From a bacterium (GTDB lineage: Bacteria; Planctomycetota; Phycisphaerae; Phycisphaerales; SM1A02), in the NCBI GenBank assembly GCA_029977865.1, contig JAPOKA010000028.1:1-34941 (forward strand): DNA of 34,941 nucleotides, read 5' to 3'. A model generated the notes under the pieces. It made no database searches. It was not told the DNA's origin and saw only the letters and a list, made by a program, of their open reading frames with translations. Every line of letters starts with the position of its first letter. Position 1 is the stretch's first letter. Positions 22,732 to 32,000 of the stretch are shown piece after piece. Both the position numbers and the translations under genes were made by a program.

Positions 22732-24288
22732 GTGACCACCGTTGCCGGCGCCGCCCGCCCACCGGCCCGCCACCCCAGTTCCCCTGCCGCTTCGGCTGCA
22801 ACGACCCGCACGGATGCGGCCTCCGCATCGACGTCGTCATTGTCGGGAAGAGTCCACTTCGTCGGCGTGGGAGGCTCCGGGATGAGCGGGCTCGCCGCGA
22901 TGCTCGCTGCACACGGGGCGATCGTGACGGGAGAGGACGCTCAAGGCAGCGAAGTCACCGCGGCACTCGGACGCATCGGAATCGAGGTCTCGCTCGGCTC
23001 TGGCGGGCTTCCCGCTGAAGCGGAGCGGCTGGTCTTCTCGGCGGCGATCCGGGACGACCATCCCACCATTCGCGCGGCACAGGAACGCGGCATCGAACTT
23101 GTTTCGTACGCGGAAGCGCTCGGTCGCCTGCAGAGCGCCCGCACCGCGGTCTGCGTCGCTGGAACCCACGGAAAGAGCACCACCACGAGCCTGCTCGGTC
23201 ACGTGCTCATGGCCTGCGGGCTTGATCCGAGCGTCATCGTCGGGGCCCGATGTCCGGCGTTCCTTCCAGATGGGAACACCGGGACCGCCCGCGGGCTCGC
23301 GACCGGCGGCGGTCGGGTCGGGAGCGAGCGGGTGGCGTTCGGCCCCCTCGCCGGCGGACCAGGAATCCTCGTGGCCGAGGCCTGCGAGTATCGCCGCTCG
23401 TTCCTCCGACACCGTCCCACCCTCGCGGTGGTGACCAACATCGAGGAGGATCATCTCGACGCCTTCCGCGACCTCGACGAGATCGTGGAGGCCTTCGCGT
23501 CGTTCGCAGCGCTGCTGCCGCCGGCCTCCGACGGCGGACTCCTGCTCGTGGCCCACGAGGGCGCATCGCGCGAGCGACTGGCCGCCGCGACCTTCGCCGC
23601 AGTCGAGACCTACGGCCGCGAGCCGGAAGCGACCTGGCGAGTCGGCCGCGAGGGTCGAATGACCACGCTCTCGGGCCCGCGCGGCGAGCGACTTGCCTGG
23701 CAGACCCCGCTGCCGGGTGAACACTCCGAGCTCAATGCCGCCGCAGCGGCGATCCTCGCGCTGCGGCTCGGTGCCGCGTGCGATTCTGTGGGGCCGGCGA
23801 TCGAGTCGTTCCCGGGTCTCGATCGCCGCATGCAGGCACTCGGCCGCCGCGAAGTGCCCGGCGGCTCCGTGCTGGTGATCGACGACTACGGACACCATCC
23901 CACCGAGTGCGCCACCACCCTGAAGGCCCTGAGGCACCATCACGCGCCGCGTCGGCTCGTCTGCGTCTTCCAGCCCCACCAACACAGCCGCACGCGACTC
24001 CTGCTCGACCGCTTCGCGGAGAGCTTCGGCGAGGCCGATCTGGTGCTGGTGCCCGACATCCACTTCGTGCGCGACTGCGAGGAGGAACGCCAGCGGGTCT
24101 CGAGCGCCGACCTCGCCGCGGCGCTGAAGAAGCGCGGCGTCGCGGCCACGCACCTCCCACGCTTGGAGGAGATCCTCGGCTGCCTCGAGGCCACGCTCAC
24201 CGCGGGCGATCTCCTGGTGGTGATGGGCGCCGGACCGATCGACGCCCTGGCGCTGGCCTACCTCGCCGGGGGGGAACGATGTCGATGA
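22732..24288 (+). CDS. murC: UDP-N-acetylmuramate--L-alanine ligase MurC
   Basis: This 518-residue cytoplasmic ATP-dependent ligase adds L-Ala to UDP-MurNAc in peptidoglycan synthesis. After a Ser/Ala/Thr-rich N-terminal stretch of about 40 residues comes the Rossmann-like HFVGVGGSGMSGLAAMLAA (MurC-type G-rich loop). The ATP site is AGTHGKSTTTSLLGH. EACEYRRSFLRHRPTLAVVTNIEEDHLDAF in the central domain and DDYGHHPTEC and FQPHQHSRT in the C-terminal domain are all MurC signatures. The start is taken as GTG 22732, directly after the TACACT box; the extra N-terminus is unusual and a later start cannot be excluded. It overlaps murB by 4 nt. Confidence 0.95.
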   Translation: MTTVAGAARPPARHPSSPAASAATTRTDAASASTSSLSGRVHFVGVGGSGMSGLAAMLAAHGAIVTGEDAQGSEVTAALGRIGIEVSLGSGGLPAEAERLVFSAAIRDDHPTIRAAQERGIELVSYAEALGRLQSARTAVCVAGTHGKSTTTSLLGHVLMACGLDPSVIVGARCPAFLPDGNTGTARGLATGGGRVGSERVAFGPLAGGPGILVAEACEYRRSFLRHRPTLAVVTNIEEDHLDAFRDLDEIVEAFASFAALLPPASDGGLLLVAHEGASRERLAAATFAAVETYGREPEATWRVGREGRMTTLSGPRGERLAWQTPLPGEHSELNAAAAAILALRLGAACDSVGPAIESFPGLDRRMQALGRREVPGGSVLVIDDYGHHPTECATTLKALRHHHAPRRLVCVFQPHQHSRTRLLLDRFAESFGEADLVLVPDIHFVRDCEEERQRVSSADLAAALKKRGVAATHLPRLEEILGCLEATLTAGDLLVVMGAGPIDALALAYLAGGERCR

Positions 24289-25247
24289 CCGCTGGCGCGT
24301 CGCGACTCTTCGCCGACCTCGAAGTCGATGTCGAGCCCGATGCGGCACTGGGGCCGCGAACCTGGTTCGGAGTCGGCGGGCGTGCCGACGCGCTGGTTCG
24401 CCCGAGGTCGATCGACGCGCTGCAGACCCTGGTGGGCCGATGTCACCGCGACGGGATCGAACTGCGGGTGCTCGGAGAAGGCGCCAACCTGCTCGTCGAG
24501 GACGAAGGTGTCGGCGGCGTGGTGGTGCGGCTCGATCACCCCGCCTTCCGCGAACGCCAGATCGAAGGTCGCGGCGGGGCCGATTCGGTGCGGGCACACG
24601 CGGGCGTCGAACTGCCCAGGCTCATCCTCGAAACCTCTCGGGCCGGTCTGGCTGGGCTCGAGGGACTGGCGGGAATTCCCGCCTCGATTGGCGGGGCGGT
24701 GAAGATGAACGCCGGTGGCGCTTTCGGCGCGATCGGCGATCGCCTGCACGCTGCCGCGGTGCTCGATCGCCGGGGCGAAGTCTCGGTCTACGCCGCAGCC
24801 GACTTGAAGCTGGGTTATCGCCGCGCCTCGCTGCCGGGGCCGGTGCTGCTGTGGGCGTCCTTCTCGCTCGAGTCCGACGATCCGATGCGGGTGCAGGAGC
24901 GAGTGCGCGAAGTCTTCGCCTACAAGCGCAGCACCCAGCCGCTCAGCGACCACAGCGCCGGATGCATGTTCAAGAATCCCCCGCCCGATTCCTCGGGAGA
25001 GAAGCGATCCGCAGGTCAGCTGATCGATCAGGCGGGACTCAAGGGCCTCGCGGTCGGAGCCGCGTCGGTCAGCCGGCAGCACGCGAACTTCGTCACGGTC
25101 GCACCGGGCGCGACTGCCGCCGACATCGTCGCCCTCGCCGATCTGGTCTCGGATCGAGTCTTCGACCACGCCGGAGTGCGGCTCGAGCGCGAGGTGGTGG
25201 TCTGGGGGCGCGGCCGCGGCGAGGAAGGAGTTCGGCATGACGCCTGA
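24285..25247 (+). CDS. murB: UDP-N-acetylenolpyruvoylglucosamine reductase MurB
   Basis: This 320-residue flavoenzyme reduces UDP-GlcNAc-enolpyruvate to UDP-MurNAc with NADPH. FAD-domain motifs are RTWFGVGGRADALVRP, LRVLGEGANLLVEDEGVGGVV and GLAGLEGLAGIPASIGGAVKMNAGG. The substrate domain has YKRSTQPLSDHSAGCMFKNP, where C227 occupies the place of the catalytic proton donor (Ser229 in E. coli). It continues with SAGQLIDQAGLKGLAVG and VSRQHANFV. It is a short (type II-like) MurB. ATG 24285 overlaps the murC TGA as ATGA; an in-frame ATG at 24279 is the alternative, but it sits only about 4 nt from the G-rich ribosome site. The end overlaps ddl by 11 nt. Confidence 0.94.
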   Translation: MTAGASRLFADLEVDVEPDAALGPRTWFGVGGRADALVRPRSIDALQTLVGRCHRDGIELRVLGEGANLLVEDEGVGGVVVRLDHPAFRERQIEGRGGADSVRAHAGVELPRLILETSRAGLAGLEGLAGIPASIGGAVKMNAGGAFGAIGDRLHAAAVLDRRGEVSVYAAADLKLGYRRASLPGPVLLWASFSLESDDPMRVQERVREVFAYKRSTQPLSDHSAGCMFKNPPPDSSGEKRSAGQLIDQAGLKGLAVGAASVSRQHANFVTVAPGATAADIVALADLVSDRVFDHAGVRLEREVVVWGRGRGEEGVRHDA

Positions 25248-26214
25248 GGGATCTGACCGCACGAAGCCCGGCAGCGCGATTCCGCGTCGCGTCGCGGTGC
25301 TCATGGGAGGTCCCGACGCAGAGCACGAAGTGAGCCTCAATTCCGGCTCTCAGGTCGTCGCCGCACTTGAGCGGGCCGGTTTCGAGGTGCGTGCCGAAGT
25401 GGTCGATCGTCCCTCGGTAGCCTGGCTTCGCGAACTCGATGCCGAGGTCGTCTTCCCGGTGCTACACGGACCCTTCGGCGAAGGCGGTCCCCTGCAAGAG
25501 CGTCTCGAAGAGGCCGGACTCGCCTACGTCGGTTCAGGCCCCGAGGCCTCGCGCCTGGGAATGGACAAGCTCGCGTCCAAGGCTGCGGTCGCAGCCGCAG
25601 GCGTTCCGACTCCGGACGCGGAGCGGTTGCTGCCGGGACTTCCGAGTCGCATCGAGCCTCCTGCGGTGGTGAAGCCGGTCGCGGACGGTTCGAGTGTCGG
25701 CGTGCGGCTCTGCCGGACGCCCGCCGAGTTTCTCGCGGCCCGCACGAGCCTCGAGCCGGTCCACGCAGCGCTCATGGCCGAGCGGCTCATCGAGGGACGC
25801 GAACTCACCATCGGGCTCATCGCGGGCGAGGTGCTTCCGATCATCGAGATCGTGCCCGCGGAAGGGTTCTACGACTACCAAGCCAAGTACCTTCGCAACG
25901 ACACCCGGTACGTGATCGATCCGCCGCTCGACGCCGCGGTCGCGGAGGCGATGCGTCGCCATGCCCGTGCGGCCTGGATCGCGATCGGTTGCCGCGATCT
26001 TGCTCGGATCGACTTCCTGCTCGACGCGGAGGGGCCGTGGTTCCTCGAGGTGAACACCATGCCGGGGATGACCGACCATTCCCTCGTCCCCAAGGCTGCC
26101 GCCGAAGTCGGCCTGCCGATGGAGGCGCTCTGCCGGCTGCTCGTCGATCAGGCTGCAGCGAGAAGCCACGCTGCTGGTCTCCAAGTGCAGCCGGCGCCGC
26201 TCGGCGGTCGATGA
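25237..26214 (+). CDS. ddl: D-alanine--D-alanine ligase
   Basis: This 325-residue ATP-grasp enzyme makes the D-Ala-D-Ala dipeptide for peptidoglycan. Motifs: VAVLMGGPDAEHEVSL (about 19-34), FPVLHGPFGEGGPLQERLE (family usually HG..GEDG; the Asp is Gly here), GMDKLASKAAVAAAGVPTP, VVKPVADGSSVGV, YDYQAKY (omega loop), ARIDFLLD and EVNTMPGMTDHSLVPKAA with the metal-binding Glu and Asn. The start lies inside murB by 11 nt, and the stop is 7 nt before the next gene. It is the third gene of the mur cluster. Confidence 0.95.
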   Translation: MTPEGSDRTKPGSAIPRRVAVLMGGPDAEHEVSLNSGSQVVAALERAGFEVRAEVVDRPSVAWLRELDAEVVFPVLHGPFGEGGPLQERLEEAGLAYVGSGPEASRLGMDKLASKAAVAAAGVPTPDAERLLPGLPSRIEPPAVVKPVADGSSVGVRLCRTPAEFLAARTSLEPVHAALMAERLIEGRELTIGLIAGEVLPIIEIVPAEGFYDYQAKYLRNDTRYVIDPPLDAAVAEAMRRHARAAWIAIGCRDLARIDFLLDAEGPWFLEVNTMPGMTDHSLVPKAAAEVGLPMEALCRLLVDQAAARSHAAGLQVQPAPLGGR

Positions 26215-26221
26215 TCCAGCG

Positions 26222-27196
26222 ATGCCTGCTCGCTCGACTGATGTCTCGGAATCAGGGCGCCGTCGCCGCCGCCTGCTCGCGTGGGCCAATGATCGCGCCG
26301 GGAGGCTCTTCGATCGAGTATTGCCGCCGGAGAGTTCTCGCCGACGCTGGACCGAGCGGGTTTCGACCGGCCTATTCGTTGCTGCGATCCTGATCGGGGT
26401 GGGCTGGCTGATCCCGACCTTGGAAGCTCGCGCCCGCGATCTCGACGAACCGCGGCTTGCCCGCGAGCGGGGAGCATCCGCCGGCGGACCGGAGATCGCC
26501 TGGAGCGACGATGTCTCGTGGCTTCCAGAGACAGAACGAACCCGGGTCGAGGTCGCCATCGCCTCGGAGCTTGTCGGTGTCGGTCCATTCGACCGCGAGG
26601 CGCTGGGGCAAGCCGCCGCCGCCGGTGACCGCAGCGGGTGGTTCACGGCGGCGGTTCATCTGCGACGAACGGGTCTCGCCGAGGTGCTGGTCGAGACGCC
26701 GTTGCGTCGGCCGGCTGCAGCGGTGCGCTCCGGAGATCGCGACCTGCTCGTGGACGCGGAAGGAGTCCTCCTTCCGATGACCTGGCCGATTGCGCACACG
26801 CCCAAGGAGTTGGTCGTGCTGACCGGGATCCGCGACGAGCCTCCGTCGGCCCCGGGCAAGGCCTGGCAATCCGGCGCGCTCGTGGAGGGGCTTGCGACGC
26901 TTGCGGAGATTCGCGGCCGAGCCTGGAGCCGCGAAGTCGCCGGCATCGACCTCGAGCAGGTTCCGAGGGGAGGTCCGGTGACGTTGCTGACCCGAGATCA
27001 CGGACGCGTCATCTGGGGAACCCGCGGCGAGGGACGCGTCGGCGAGGTTCCGGTGGGCACCCGTCTGGCCTATCTCGACCGCCTGCACGCCACCAGCGGA
27101 TCGATCGAGCCTCCCAACGGTCGGGTCTGGGATGTCCGATTCGACTACCTCGCGGCGACCCGGCTGAACCTCGTCACCGCGGAGTGCGGCCGGTAG
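26222..27196 (+). CDS. ftsQ: FtsQ-like cell-division/membrane protein
   Basis: This 324-residue bitopic protein has an Arg-rich cytoplasmic N-terminus (1-47), one membrane helix (about 49-66) and a large periplasmic domain. Position in murC-murB-ddl-X is the classic place of ftsQ. The segment TPLRRPAAAVRSGDRDLLVDAEGVLLP matches the FtsQ pattern (R.P.A.V..GD..YLVD..G..L) after a POTRA-like region at about 100-150. Overall similarity is weak, so the name rests on context plus this motif. FtsQ normally recruits FtsB/FtsL in the divisome. No ftsA or ftsZ follows: the next gene is on the other strand. ATG 26222 is 7 nt after the ddl stop. A competing ATG overlapping the ddl stop (26211) is out of frame and leads to a short frame. 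Confidence 0.65.
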   Translation: MPARSTDVSESGRRRRRLLAWANDRAGRLFDRVLPPESSRRRWTERVSTGLFVAAILIGVGWLIPTLEARARDLDEPRLARERGASAGGPEIAWSDDVSWLPETERTRVEVAIASELVGVGPFDREALGQAAAAGDRSGWFTAAVHLRRTGLAEVLVETPLRRPAAAVRSGDRDLLVDAEGVLLPMTWPIAHTPKELVVLTGIRDEPPSAPGKAWQSGALVEGLATLAEIRGRAWSREVAGIDLEQVPRGGPVTLLTRDHGRVIWGTRGEGRVGEVPVGTRLAYLDRLHATSGSIEPPNGRVWDVRFDYLAATRLNLVTAECGR

Positions 27197-27287
27197 ATCG
27201 CGTCACTTCACTCGAGCGCTGGGAACTCGGCGCCATCCAGGACAATCCGAACCGCATCACCGATGGCTCGCAGCATCGGCGTCGCCA

Positions 27288-27320
27288 ATGAAAAGGGCCG
27301 TCGCGTTGGCGACGGCCCTT
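27288..27320 (-). terminator. Rho-independent terminator of the RRM protein gene
   Basis: A perfect 12-bp stem AAGGGCCGTCGC / GCGACGGCCCTT with a 4-nt loop (stem 27293-27304 / 27309-27320) is followed on the minus strand by TTTTCATT. It lies 23 nt past the stop codon. It may also block readthrough from the convergent ftsQ-like gene. Confidence 0.85.
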
Positions 27321-27343
27321 GAACACTCGATCGATCGGGTGGA

Positions 27344-27718
27344 TCACCAGGCGTCGCGATCGCGACCGCCGCCACCACCACCGTAGCCGCCGCGGCCGCC
27401 ACGGCCACCGCCGCCGCCACCGAAGCCACCACGTCCGCCGCCGCCGCCGCCGAAGCCGCCGCCACGAGGACCATCGGTGCGAGGACGAGCCTCGTTGACG
27501 TTGATGGTGCGACCATCGACGTCCTGACCGTTGAGCGCCTCGATCGCGGCCTTGGCCTGTCCGTCATCGGACATGGTCACGAAGGCGAAGCCCCGGGGCC
27601 GACCGGTCTCCCGGTCAGTGGCGATGAACACCTCATCCACGGCGCCATGCGCAGAAAACAACTCCTGCAGAGTCCCCTCGGAGGTCTTGAAATTCAGGTT
27701 GCCGACAAAGATCTTCAC
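27344..27718 (-). CDS. Glycine-rich RRM RNA-binding protein
   Basis: This 124-residue protein has one RNA recognition motif (about 1-80): RNP2 KIFVGNL at 2-8 and RNP1 RGFAFVTM near 41-48, with [24 protein letters not shown] closing the domain. A C-terminal tail (about 84-120) is made of GGGGGGRGG-type repeats. It resembles bacterial and cyanobacterial Rbp/glycine-rich RNA-binding proteins linked to cold or stress and mRNA fate. The start is GTG 27718, preceded by TGAGG with about 8 nt spacing; an ATG just upstream is out of frame. It has a strong promoter, a leader of about 95 nt and a terminator, so it is a monocistronic and probably highly expressed gene. Confidence 0.92.
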   Translation of the reverse strand: MKIFVGNLNFKTSEGTLQELFSAHGAVDEVFIATDRETGRPRGFAFVTMSDDGQAKAAIEALNGQDVDGRTINVNEARPRTDGPRGGGFGGGGGGRGGFGGGGGGRGGRGGYGGGGGGRDRDAW

Positions 27719-27819
27719 GAACGCATCCTCACTGAGGCCAGAAGGAGTCTGATTCAGTCGGCTGAGCGGCCTCAGGGCGGTGCGCAGACGGACCGGTGCG
27801 GCTTCGAGCCGCGGGGGGG

Positions 27820-27846
27820 AGTGTATCAACGGTTGGGACTTGTCAA
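27820..27846 (-). promoter_or_regulatory. Promoter of the RRM gene: TTGACA-15-TACACT
   Basis: On the minus strand a perfect -35 TTGACA (27846-27841) and TACACT (27825-27820) are separated by a short 15-nt spacer. The predicted leader to GTG 27718 is about 95 nt and contains the hairpin GCGGCT-tcg-AGCCGC, a possible post-transcriptional control site. Confidence 0.55.
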
Positions 27847-27907
27847 GCCTGGCGAACTCGGGAATCCCGGGAATCGACGCTCGCCGGTCCGGCCGGCAGG
27901 CCACCCG

Positions 27908-27936
27908 TTGCGTTCGACCCGGCTCCCTGCCATACT
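27908..27936 (+). promoter_or_regulatory. Promoter of rplI: TTGCGT-17-CATACT
   Basis: TTGCGT (27908-27913) and CATACT (27931-27936) with an optimal 17-nt spacer lie about 70 nt before the rplI ATG, divergent from the RRM gene promoter. Confidence 0.5.
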
Positions 27937-28005
27937 GCGGGGCTCCCGTTGGGGCGGCCCGTAGACCGCTCCTCACTTGAAGGCCTCCCTTCCAAGGACA
28001 GCGCC

Positions 28006-28581
28006 ATGCCGGTTCGCCGCGTTGAACTTCTTCTGAACAAGACCATCGAACACCTCGGCCTCGTCGGGGATGTGGTGAAGGTTCGCCCCGGGTACGCACG
28101 CAACTATCTGCTGCCGCTTGGACTTGCCGAGCCCCCCACCCCCGAGAAGATCGAGGCCCTGAAGGGTGCGCGGGCCGCCGCACACGCCGAGATGGAGGCT
28201 CTGCGAGCCGCTCGCGCCGCCACGATCGAGAAGCTCGAGGCGATCACGCTGGTGCTGAATCGCTCCTGCAACGACCAGGGCGCCCTCTACGGCTCGGTCA
28301 CGCAGCGAGACATCTCCGACGGGCTCATCGAACTCGGCTACGAGGTCGATCTCCGAGCCGTCCGCCTCAGCCAGCCCATCCGCCGCCTCGGCGACTACCA
28401 GGTCTTGATCCAGTTCGACCGCGAGCTCAAGCAGGAGATCGCGGTTCGGGTCAAGGCCGACCGCGACCTCGATCTCGGCGACGATGAAGCCCCCGCCGAA
28501 GAGGCCGTCGAGTCGGAGGGTCAGGGCGAGAGCGGTGGTGAAGGCGCGGCCGAGGTGGCCGAGAACGCCGCCGAGGCCTGA
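28006..28581 (+). CDS. rplI: Ribosomal protein bL9
   Basis: This 191-residue protein of the large subunit has the bL9 N-terminal signature [33 protein letters not shown] long connecting helix (about 45-80) leads to the C-terminal rRNA-binding domain with [14 protein letters not shown] and [12 protein letters not shown]. The last 40 or so residues are an unusual acidic, Glu/Gly/Ala-rich tail absent from typical bL9 (about 150 residues). ATG 28006 follows AAGGA with about 8 nt spacing. Usual partners rpsF and rpsR are not adjacent. Confidence 0.96.
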   Translation: MPVRRVELLLNKTIEHLGLVGDVVKVRPGYARNYLLPLGLAEPPTPEKIEALKGARAAAHAEMEALRAARAATIEKLEAITLVLNRSCNDQGALYGSVTQRDISDGLIELGYEVDLRAVRLSQPIRRLGDYQVLIQFDRELKQEIAVRVKADRDLDLGDDEAPAEEAVESEGQGESGGEGAAEVAENAAEA

Positions 28582-28701
28582 ACCCGCTTCCGGTTCATCT
28601 TCTTCGATCAGTCGGGCCGATCTCCCACGGTCGGAGTGGTGGCCGCACGGATGCGCCCGACCCACGTCCGAGCCAGTTCACCTCGCGAGATCTCGAACTC
28701 C

Positions 28702-29076
28702 ATGAGCACCGCCACTCGCCGCAGAGTTCTGCCGAGCGTCCGACGATCCATCACCCACAAGTTCGCGATCGGCGGACATGAGGGCTACCTTACGGTCGGA
28801 CTCTTCGATGACGATCAGCCGGGTGAGATCTTCATCAAGATGAGCAAGGAAGGCTCGACGCTCTCCGGGCTCATCCAGGGCTTCTGCCGAGCCTTCAGCC
28901 TCGCCCTGCAGTTCGGGCTCTCCGCCGAAGAGGCAGTGGAGCGATTCCGGGGGATGCGCTTCGAACCCTCCGGTCCGACCAACAACCCCGAGATTCCCGA
29001 AGCGACGAGCATTCTCGACTACGTCGCGCGGTACCTCGAACTGCACTTCGCCCACACCGCGCGGCACGCGGCCTGA
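28702..29076 (+). CDS. Standalone TSCPD-type domain, like the C-terminus of B12-dependent ribonucleotide reductase
   Basis: This 124-residue protein closely resembles the C-terminal domain of class II (NrdJ) ribonucleotide reductases: RRSITHKFAIGGHEGYLTVG, PGEIFIKMSKEGSTLSGLIQ, FSLALQFGLSAEEAVERF, MRFEPSGPTNNPEI and SILDYVARYLELHF. The catalytic barrel is absent and the upstream neighbour is rplI, so it is a separate gene and not the end of a truncated nrdJ. No CxxC pair is present; the single Cys is in GFCRAF. Function is unknown; a regulatory or accessory role for a reductase encoded elsewhere is a guess. ATG 28702 begins just before the conserved region; an in-frame ATG at 28636 is possible. 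Its stop is 5 nt from that of mfd. Confidence 0.8.
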   Translation: MSTATRRRVLPSVRRSITHKFAIGGHEGYLTVGLFDDDQPGEIFIKMSKEGSTLSGLIQGFCRAFSLALQFGLSAEEAVERFRGMRFEPSGPTNNPEIPEATSILDYVARYLELHFAHTARHAA

Positions 29077-29081
29077 GTCGT

Positions 29082-32000
29082 TCAGCCGGGCGCGAGCCGC
29101 TTGAGCAGCACCGGCAGCAGCGACTTCGGTTCGAGAAATCGTGGCGGAGGGCGAAAGTAGACCTCCTGCAGTCCCCCGCTGTCGGGTGCGCCGACCGGTC
29201 GCACCGAACCTGCGATCCCGCGGAGCACCGCGAGCAGTTCAGCGGTGCGGGTGGTCCGGAAGACCACGTCGCCCTCGCGCACGATCACGCCGCGGATGCC
29301 CAGGAGCGCCGCCGCGAGCCGCAGCCGCGCCAGTTGGAAGAGGGTCTCGACACCGCCGGGCGGCTCCCCGTAGGCCCCCACGATCGCGGACCTCGCCGCG
29401 TCGAGCGATTCCATCGACTCGGACTGGGCGATGCGCCGGTAGGCCTCCATGCGCCGCGCGTCGGATGGGATGTAGCCGCGGGGAATCGAGGCGGTGAGCC
29501 CCAGATCGACGAGGGTGTCCGCGGGACTGACCGGACGATCCTGTCGCAGTTCACGCACGGCGTTCTCGAGCAGTCGGCAGTACATCTCGTACCCGACCGC
29601 GGCGATGTGCCCGCTCTGCTCCTTGCCGAGCAGGTTGCCGGCGCCGCGCAGCTCGAGGTCCCGCATCGCGATCCGGAACCCCGCCCCGAGCATCGAGTGA
29701 TCCTCGATCGCCCGCAGCCGTCGCTTGGCTTCCTCGGTCACCCGGCGCTTCTGCGGCAGCAGCAGGTAGCAGTAGGCCCGGTGCCGCGATCGCCCCACCC
29801 GTCCCCGCAGCTGATGCAGCTCGGCCAGTCCGAAGAGCTGGGCGTTGGAGATGAACATGGTGTTGGCGCTGGGGATGTCGATGCCGCTCTCGATGATCGC
29901 GGTCGAGACGAGGATGTCCGCGTCGCGTCGCATGAACGCGCGCATCACGTCCTCGAGGGTGTGGGCGTCCATCTGGCCGTGGCCGGTGACGATCCGCGCA
30001 TCGGGCACGAGTCGATGCACGAAGTCGGCGACATCGTCGAGATCGCCGATGCGGTTGTGCACGAAGAAGACCTGGCCTTCGCGGGCGAGCTCCCGGTCGA
30101 TCGCCCGCTTGATGCGGGTTGGATTGAACGGGATCACCTCGGTCACGATGGCACGGCGGTCGACCGGCGCGGTGGTGAGGCTGCTGATGTCGCGAAGCCC
30201 CAGCATCGCCATGTGCAAGGTGCGAGGAATCGGCGTCGCGCTCAGGGTCAATACGTCGGCGGTGGTGCGGAATCGCAGCAGCCGATGCTTGTGCTCGACG
30301 CCGAAGCGCTGCTCCTCGTCGATCACCACCAGGCCGAGATCCTTGAATCCGACATCCTTGGAGAGGAGCCGGTGGGTGCCGATGAGGACGTCCACCCGAC
30401 CGCTGCGGGCCTCCTCGAGCATGGCCTGCTGCTCGGCGGCGGTCTTGAAGCGACTGATCGACTCGACCCGGAAGGGATAGCCCGCGAAGCGTCCGCGGAA
30501 GGTCCGTTCGTGCTGCTCTGCAAGCACGGTGGTGGGCACCAGCACCGCGACCTGCCGCCCCGCTTCCACCGCCTTGAACGCGGCGCGGATCGCGACCTCG
30601 GTCTTGCCGAAGCCGACATCGCCGCAGACGAGGCGATCCATCGGCTTCGCGCTTTGCATGTCGCGCTTCACCGCGGCGATCGCCGAGGCCTGGTCCTCGG
30701 TCTCCTCGTAGGGAAAGGACGCCTCGAACTCCCGCATCCACGGGGTGTCGTCGGGAAAACGGATGCCCGGCGAGGCGTCGCGGGCCGCCTGCAGTCGCAG
30801 CATCTCGCTCGCGAGTTCGCGAACCGCTTCGGAGACCTGCTCCTTCTGCCGCTTCCACCGGCGCCCGCCGAGGGTCGAGCGCTTGGGGGTGGCGTTGGCG
30901 GCGCCGACGTAGCGTTGCACCAGTTCGATTCGCGTGGCCGGCACATGCAGGAACGCACCAGCCTCGAACTCGAGCAGCAGGTACTCCTGTTCCGGACGCC
31001 CCTCCTCGGCGAGCAACTCGAGTCCCACGAAACGGGCGATGCCCTGATCGCGGTGGACCACGTAGTCGCCGGGCTCGAACTGCAGGAACGCCTCTCGCGC
31101 CGCACCGCCGCGGAGCCGCCCCGCCCGGCGGCGGGCATGCCAGCGATGGAGGACCTCGTGCTCGGGAACGAGCGCAAGCCGCGAGGTGCCGTCGCTGCCG
31201 TTGAAGAGGAGGCCCCGATGCAGGTAGCGGCGCTCGATTTCGACGTTGGCTTGCGGCGCGAACTCGCGCACCAGTTCGCCGATTCGCTGGGCCTGGCCCG
31301 GCGTGTCCGCGAGGACCAGCGTGCGTCGCTCTCCGGCAAGATCTGCGAGTTCCGCGAATGCCGCGGCGGGCGACTCTGCAAAGGCCGGCAGCGGCTCCAC
31401 TGGCAGATCGACGCGACGCTCGGGGTGCTGGCCCTCGGAAAAGTGGGTCAGGTCGAGCACCGCATGGGCATGGCGGGTGAGGCTCGCCAGCGCCGCAGGC
31501 GGTCCCTGCACCGAGTGCGCCGAGCCGACCCGTTCGAAGTAGCCGCGTCCCTGCTCGACGATCTCGGTGGTCTCGACGAGGACCACGATGCACCCCGGCG
31601 GCAGGAACTCCGGCAGCAGCCGCGAGACCTCGCCGGACTCGAGGCTCTCGAGCGATGCCGAGACCAACTCGACCCGTTCGAGCCGGCGGTCGGAGGCCTG
31701 GGTCGCGGGATCGAGTTCGAAGAGCCGCTCGACCGAGTCGCCGAAGAGATCGATGCGGAAGGGCGGGCTGCCGCCGGGGGGAAAGACGTCGACGATTCCG
31801 CCCCGCACCGCGAATTCGCCGGGGTTCTCGACCGCATCGGTGCGGACGAATCCGCCTTCGCTGAGCCAACCTGCGAACTCGGCGGGATCGACGCGATCGC
31901 CGGGCCGAATCGTCCGCAGCATCCGCGCCGCATGCGGCGGATCGGGCACCGCCTGCATGAGCGCCGCGATCGGGGCGACCACGATGCCGAGGTCGCCTCC

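Noticed and set aside
22837-24597. Minus-strand 586-codon frame opposite murC/murB
   Set aside because: It is antisense to clearly identified murC and murB, and its composition is Arg/Gly/His-rich.
26211-26393. Alternative gene starting at the ATG that overlaps the ddl stop
   Set aside because: It would use the ATGA pattern, but the frame is short, has no features and is out of frame with the FtsQ-like protein, which has a clear membrane helix and periplasmic domain.
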